DNA of 64,000 nt, taken from contig NZ_JAKZLB010000002.1 in assembly GCF_022808865.1 (NCBI RefSeq), forward strand, positions 448,019-512,018, written 5' to 3'. The number at the start of each line of letters is the position of its first letter. Position 1 is the stretch's first letter. Below the pieces are notes generated by a model that was not told the DNA's origin, did not search any database, and saw only the letters and a list, made by a program, of their open reading frames with translations. The DNA comes from Geothrix oryzisoli (GTDB taxonomy: Bacteria > Acidobacteriota > Holophagae > Holophagales > Holophagaceae). Below are positions 60,846 to 64,000 of the stretch, one piece after another. The position numbers and the translations under genes are program-made.

Positions 60846-63800
60846 TCAGCTTTCCTTGGCCGTGACGGACAGCTTCGCGAGCTGTTCGTAGACGGAGTAG
60901 CGGTTGGTGGTGTCGAGCTGGGCCTGAGCCATGAGCTTCTGGAAGTGCTCGGGGTTCTGCTGCTCGATCATGCGGTAGCGGGTCTCATTGCGGACGTACT
61001 GGAGCATGGGGACCTTGGGGGCGCCGGAATCCATCTGCAGCGGCGCCTCGCCCTTCCCCAGGCGGCGGGGGTCGAAGCGGAACAGCGGCCAGTGCCCGGA
61101 GTCCACCGCCAGCTTCTGCTGATCGGCGCCGTGGGCCAGATCGTAGCCGTGGGCGATGCAGTGGCTGTAGGCCAGGATGAGGCTGGGGCCGTGGTAGGAC
61201 TCGGCTTCCTGGAAGGCCTTCACCGTCTGCGCGTCGCGGAAGCCGAAGGCGACCTTGGCCACGTAGATGCCGCCGTAGGACATGGCGATCATGCCCAGGT
61301 CCTTCTTGGGCATGGCCTTGCCGGCCATGGCGAACTTGGCGCCGGCGCCCATGGGCGTGGACTTGGAGGCCTGGCCGCCGGTGTTGGAGTAGACCTCGGT
61401 GTCGAGCACCAGGACGTTCACGTTGCGGCCGGAGGCGAGGACGTGGTCGAGGCCGCCGTAGCCGATGTCATAGGCCCAGCCGTCGCCGCCCACGATCCAG
61501 ACGCTCTTGTTGACCAGGTAGTCGGCCAGGTCGTGGAGCATCTTGGCCTCGGGCTCCTTGGCACCCGCCAGCTTCTGCTTGAGGCTCTCCACCCGTTCGC
61601 GCTGGGCCTTGATGCCGGCTTCCGTCGACTGGTCGGCGGTGGCGATGCCGGTGATGAGCTCGTCGCCGAGCTTGGCAGCCAGGCGGTGCATCAGTTCCAG
61701 GGCGAACTCCTGGTGCTTGTCCACCGAGAGGCGCATGCCCAGGCCGAATTCCGCGTTGTCCTCGAAGAGGCTGTTGGCCCAGGCGGGGCCGCGGCCGTCC
61801 TTGTTGACGGTGTAGGGCGTGGTGGGCAGGTTGCCGCCGTAGATGCTGGAGCAGCCCGTGGCGTTGGCGATCAGGGTGCGGTCGCCGAAGAGCTGGGTGA
61901 GCAGCTTGAGATAGGGCGTCTCGCCGCAGCCGGAACAGGCGCCGGAGAACTCGAAGAGCGGCTCGAGGAACTGCGAGCCCTTCACGTCCAGCTTGACCGT
62001 GGTGCGGTCGGCCTCGGGCAGGTCGAGGAAGAACTTGAAGTTGGCGGCCTCGGCTTCGCGGAGCGGGGCCTGGGCCACCATGTCGATGGCCTTGTGCTTC
62101 GGATTGCTCTTGTCCTTCGCGGGGCAGATCTCCACGCACAGCGTGCAGCCCGTGCAGTCCTCAGGAGCGACCTGGATGGTGTACTTCTGGCCCTTGTATT
62201 CGGGGCCCTTGTAGTCCACGCCCTTGAAGGTGGCGGGGGCGCCGGCCAGCTCGGAGGGATCGTAGACCTTGGCGCGGATGGCGGCGTGGGGGCAGGCCAT
62301 CGCGCACTTGTTGCACTGGATGCAGATGGAGGCGTCCCACTCGGGGATCTCCAGCGCGATGTTGCGCTTCTCCCACTTGGTGGTGCCCACGGGCCAGGTG
62401 CCGTCCACGGGGAAGGCGCTCACGGGCAGCAGGTCGCCCTTGCCCTCCATCATCACGGCGGTGACGCGCTTGACGAAATCCGGAGCCTCGTCGGCCACCA
62501 TCGGCGGACGCTTGCGGGTGGCGGTGACGGTGGTGGGGACGGTCACCTTGTGGAGATGGGCCAGGGTCTCGTCCACAGCCACGTAGTTCTTCTGGACGAT
62601 GGCGTCGCCCTTCTTGCCGTAGGTCTTCTTGATGGCCTTCTTGATCTGCTCGATGGCCTCCTCGCGGGGCAGCACCCCGGAGATGGCGAAGAAGCAGGTC
62701 TGCATGATGGTGTTGATGCGCACACCCATGCCGGTGTTCTTGGCGACCTCGTAGGCGTCGATCACGTAGAGCTTGAGGTGCTTCTCGACGATGGCCGCCT
62801 GGACTTCGACGGGCAGGGTCTCCCAGACCGTTTCGGCGTTGTGGGGCGTGTTCAGCAGGAACGTGGCGCCCTCGACGGCGGTCTCCAGCATCTCGTATTT
62901 GTCGAGGAAGCTGGTCTGGTGGCAGGCGATGAAGTTGGCCTTGGTCACCAGGTAGGCGCTCTTGATGGGGCGGGGCCCGAAGCGCAGGTGGCTGATGGTG
63001 ATGGCGCCGGACTTCTTGGAGTCGTAGACAAAGTAGCCCTGGCCGTAGTTGGGCGTCTCCTCGGCGATGATCTTGATGGAGTTCTTGTTGGCGCCCACCG
63101 TGCCATCGGCGCCCAGGCCGTAGAAGAGGGCGCGGGTCACGTCGCTGGGCTCGACGTCGAAGCTGGCGTCGTAGGTCAGCGAGGAGTGGCTGACATCGTC
63201 CACGATGCCGACGGTGAAGTGGTTCTTCGGAGTGTCCTTGGCCAGGTTCTCGAAGATGCCCTTGACCATGGCGGGCGTGAATTCCTTGGAGGAGAGGCCG
63301 TAGCGGCCGCCCACGACGATGGGATCGAGCTTGGTGTGGCCCTCCTCGCGGCCCTCGCGCAGGGCGGCGATCACGTCCAGGTGCATGGGGTCGGCAGGGG
63401 CGCCGGGCTCCTTGCAGCGGTCCATGACGGCGAGCTTCTTCACCGTGGCGGGCAGGGCGCGGACGAACTCTTCGATGGCGAAGGGCCTGAAGAGGCGGAC
63501 CTTCAGGACGCCGACCTTCTCGCCCTGCTTCATGGCCCACTCGACGTACTCGTGGCTGACATCGCAGCCGGAGCCCATGATGACGATCACGCGCTCGGCC
63601 TCGGGGTGGCCGTAGTAGTCGTAGAGGCGGTAGTTGCGGCCGGTCAGCGCACCGAAGCGGTCCATCTCCTGCTGCACGATGGCCGGGAAGGCCTTGTAGT
63701 AGGGGGTGCAGGCTTCGCGGGCCTGGAAGAAGGTGTCGGGGTTCTGCGCGGTGCCGCGGATCATCGGGGCGTCCGGCGTCAGGGCCATCTTGCGGAAGTT

Positions 63801-64000
63801 GGCCACCAGCTCGTCGGGCACCATGTGGCGGAGGTCCTCGTCGTTGAGGATCTCGATCTTGGCGACCTCGTGGCTGGTGCGGAAGCCGTCGAAGAAGTGC
63901 AGGATGGGCACCCGGCTGCGCAGGGTGGCCGAGTGGCAGATGGCGGCGAAGTCGTGGGCCTGCTGCACGCTCTCGGAGCTGAGCATGGCGAAGCCGGTCT
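60846..64000 (-). CDS. nifJ: Pyruvate:ferredoxin (flavodoxin) oxidoreductase, partial (N-terminus outside window)
   Basis: Single-chain PFOR; about 1050 residues are inside the window and the frame is open to its edge (TGFAMLSSESVQQAHDFA), so roughly the first 130 residues are missing. Oxidises pyruvate with CoA to acetyl-CoA and CO2, giving reduced ferredoxin. Two 4Fe-4S clusters of a ferredoxin domain: CIQCNKCAMACPHAAI and CTGCTLCVEICPA. The TPP domain has CSGCGETPYLKLLTQLFG, NATGCSSIYGGN and GGDGWAYDIGYGGLDH. The gene leads the PFOR/DHODH-like pair and ties pyruvate oxidation to low-potential electron carriers. Confidence 0.95.
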   Translation of the reverse strand, partial: TGFAMLSSESVQQAHDFAAICHSATLRSRVPILHFFDGFRTSHEVAKIEILNDEDLRHMVPDELVANFRKMALTPDAPMIRGTAQNPDTFFQAREACTPYYKAFPAIVQQEMDRFGALTGRNYRLYDYYGHPEAERVIVIMGSGCDVSHEYVEWAMKQGEKVGVLKVRLFRPFAIEEFVRALPATVKKLAVMDRCKEPGAPADPMHLDVIAALREGREEGHTKLDPIVVGGRYGLSSKEFTPAMVKGIFENLAKDTPKNHFTVGIVDDVSHSSLTYDASFDVEPSDVTRALFYGLGADGTVGANKNSIKIIAEETPNYGQGYFVYDSKKSGAITISHLRFGPRPIKSAYLVTKANFIACHQTSFLDKYEMLETAVEGATFLLNTPHNAETVWETLPVEVQAAIVEKHLKLYVIDAYEVAKNTGMGVRINTIMQTCFFAISGVLPREEAIEQIKKAIKKTYGKKGDAIVQKNYVAVDETLAHLHKVTVPTTVTATRKRPPMVADEAPDFVKRVTAVMMEGKGDLLPVSAFPVDGTWPVGTTKWEKRNIALEIPEWDASICIQCNKCAMACPHAAIRAKVYDPSELAGAPATFKGVDYKGPEYKGQKYTIQVAPEDCTGCTLCVEICPAKDKSNPKHKAIDMVAQAPLREAEAANFKFFLDLPEADRTTVKLDVKGSQFLEPLFEFSGACSGCGETPYLKLLTQLFGDRTLIANATGCSSIYGGNLPTTPYTVNKDGRGPAWANSLFEDNAEFGLGMRLSVDKHQEFALELMHRLAAKLGDELITGIATADQSTEAGIKAQRERVESLKQKLAGAKEPEAKMLHDLADYLVNKSVWIVGGDGWAYDIGYGGLDHVLASGRNVNVLVLDTEVYSNTGGQASKSTPMGAGAKFAMAGKAMPKKDLGMIAMSYGGIYVAKVAFGFRDAQTVKAFQEAESYHGPSLILAYSHCIAHGYDLAHGADQQKLAVDSGHWPLFRFDPRRLGKGEAPLQMDSGAPKVPMLQYVRNETRYRMIEQQNPEHFQKLMAQAQLDTTNRYSVYEQLAKLSVTAKES

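Overview
The window is GC-rich (roughly two thirds G+C by eye), with no transposase, integrase, phage or CRISPR sequence. Three features together point to a metal- and nitrate-respiring Acidobacteriota of the Holophagae (Geothrix-like): tandem OmcA/MtrC-type decaheme cytochromes, a NarGHJI nitrate reductase, and an alternative complex III (ACIII). That placement is inference from gene content, not from a database search.

Layout. 1-14.7 kb is housekeeping: the end of thrB, thrC, a small cytochrome c, a minus-strand block (GDPD, FAD oxidase, pyrH, tsf, rpsB, rpsI, rplM), a PseG-like protein, a gamma-carbonic anhydrase, a divergent yeiH/LysR pair, an aminotransferase, tRNA-Val(CAC) and efp. 14.8-41.5 kb is a respiratory nitrogen-oxide island: a CRP-family regulator, moeA, two NarK transporters, an Rrf2 regulator, then one tight plus-strand run of a narC-like cytochrome, narGHJI and actA-B-C-(DE)-F. 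Facing it is a minus-strand operon for an unassigned molybdenum/iron-sulfur/Rieske membrane complex, followed by a second Rrf2 regulator and a YwiC-like protein. 41.6-46 kb holds iorA, iorB and an ADP-forming acyl-CoA synthetase (aryl-pyruvate oxidation with ATP formation). 46.5-58.4 kb is an extracellular electron transfer locus: an outer-membrane barrel, a pentaheme and a hexaheme cytochrome, and three paralogous decaheme lipoproteins that carry a collagen-like Gly-Thr-Asn stalk. 58.6-59.7 kb has two more Rrf2 regulators in convergent orientation. 59.8-64 kb has a DHODH-like protein and pyruvate:ferredoxin oxidoreductase, the latter cut by the window edge.

How they fit together. Ferredoxin-linked 2-oxoacid oxidation (PFOR, IorAB) would supply low-potential electrons. 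Electrons from the quinol pool could go to NarGHI, to the ACIII-like complex and so to periplasmic cytochromes, or across the outer membrane through the barrel and multiheme cytochromes. Regulation appears shared. A GTGA-N6-TCACA palindrome lies upstream of the CRP-family gene itself, narK, two of the decaheme genes and two Rrf2 genes. Three of these copies sit in a nearly identical promoter module repeated across the cytochrome array.
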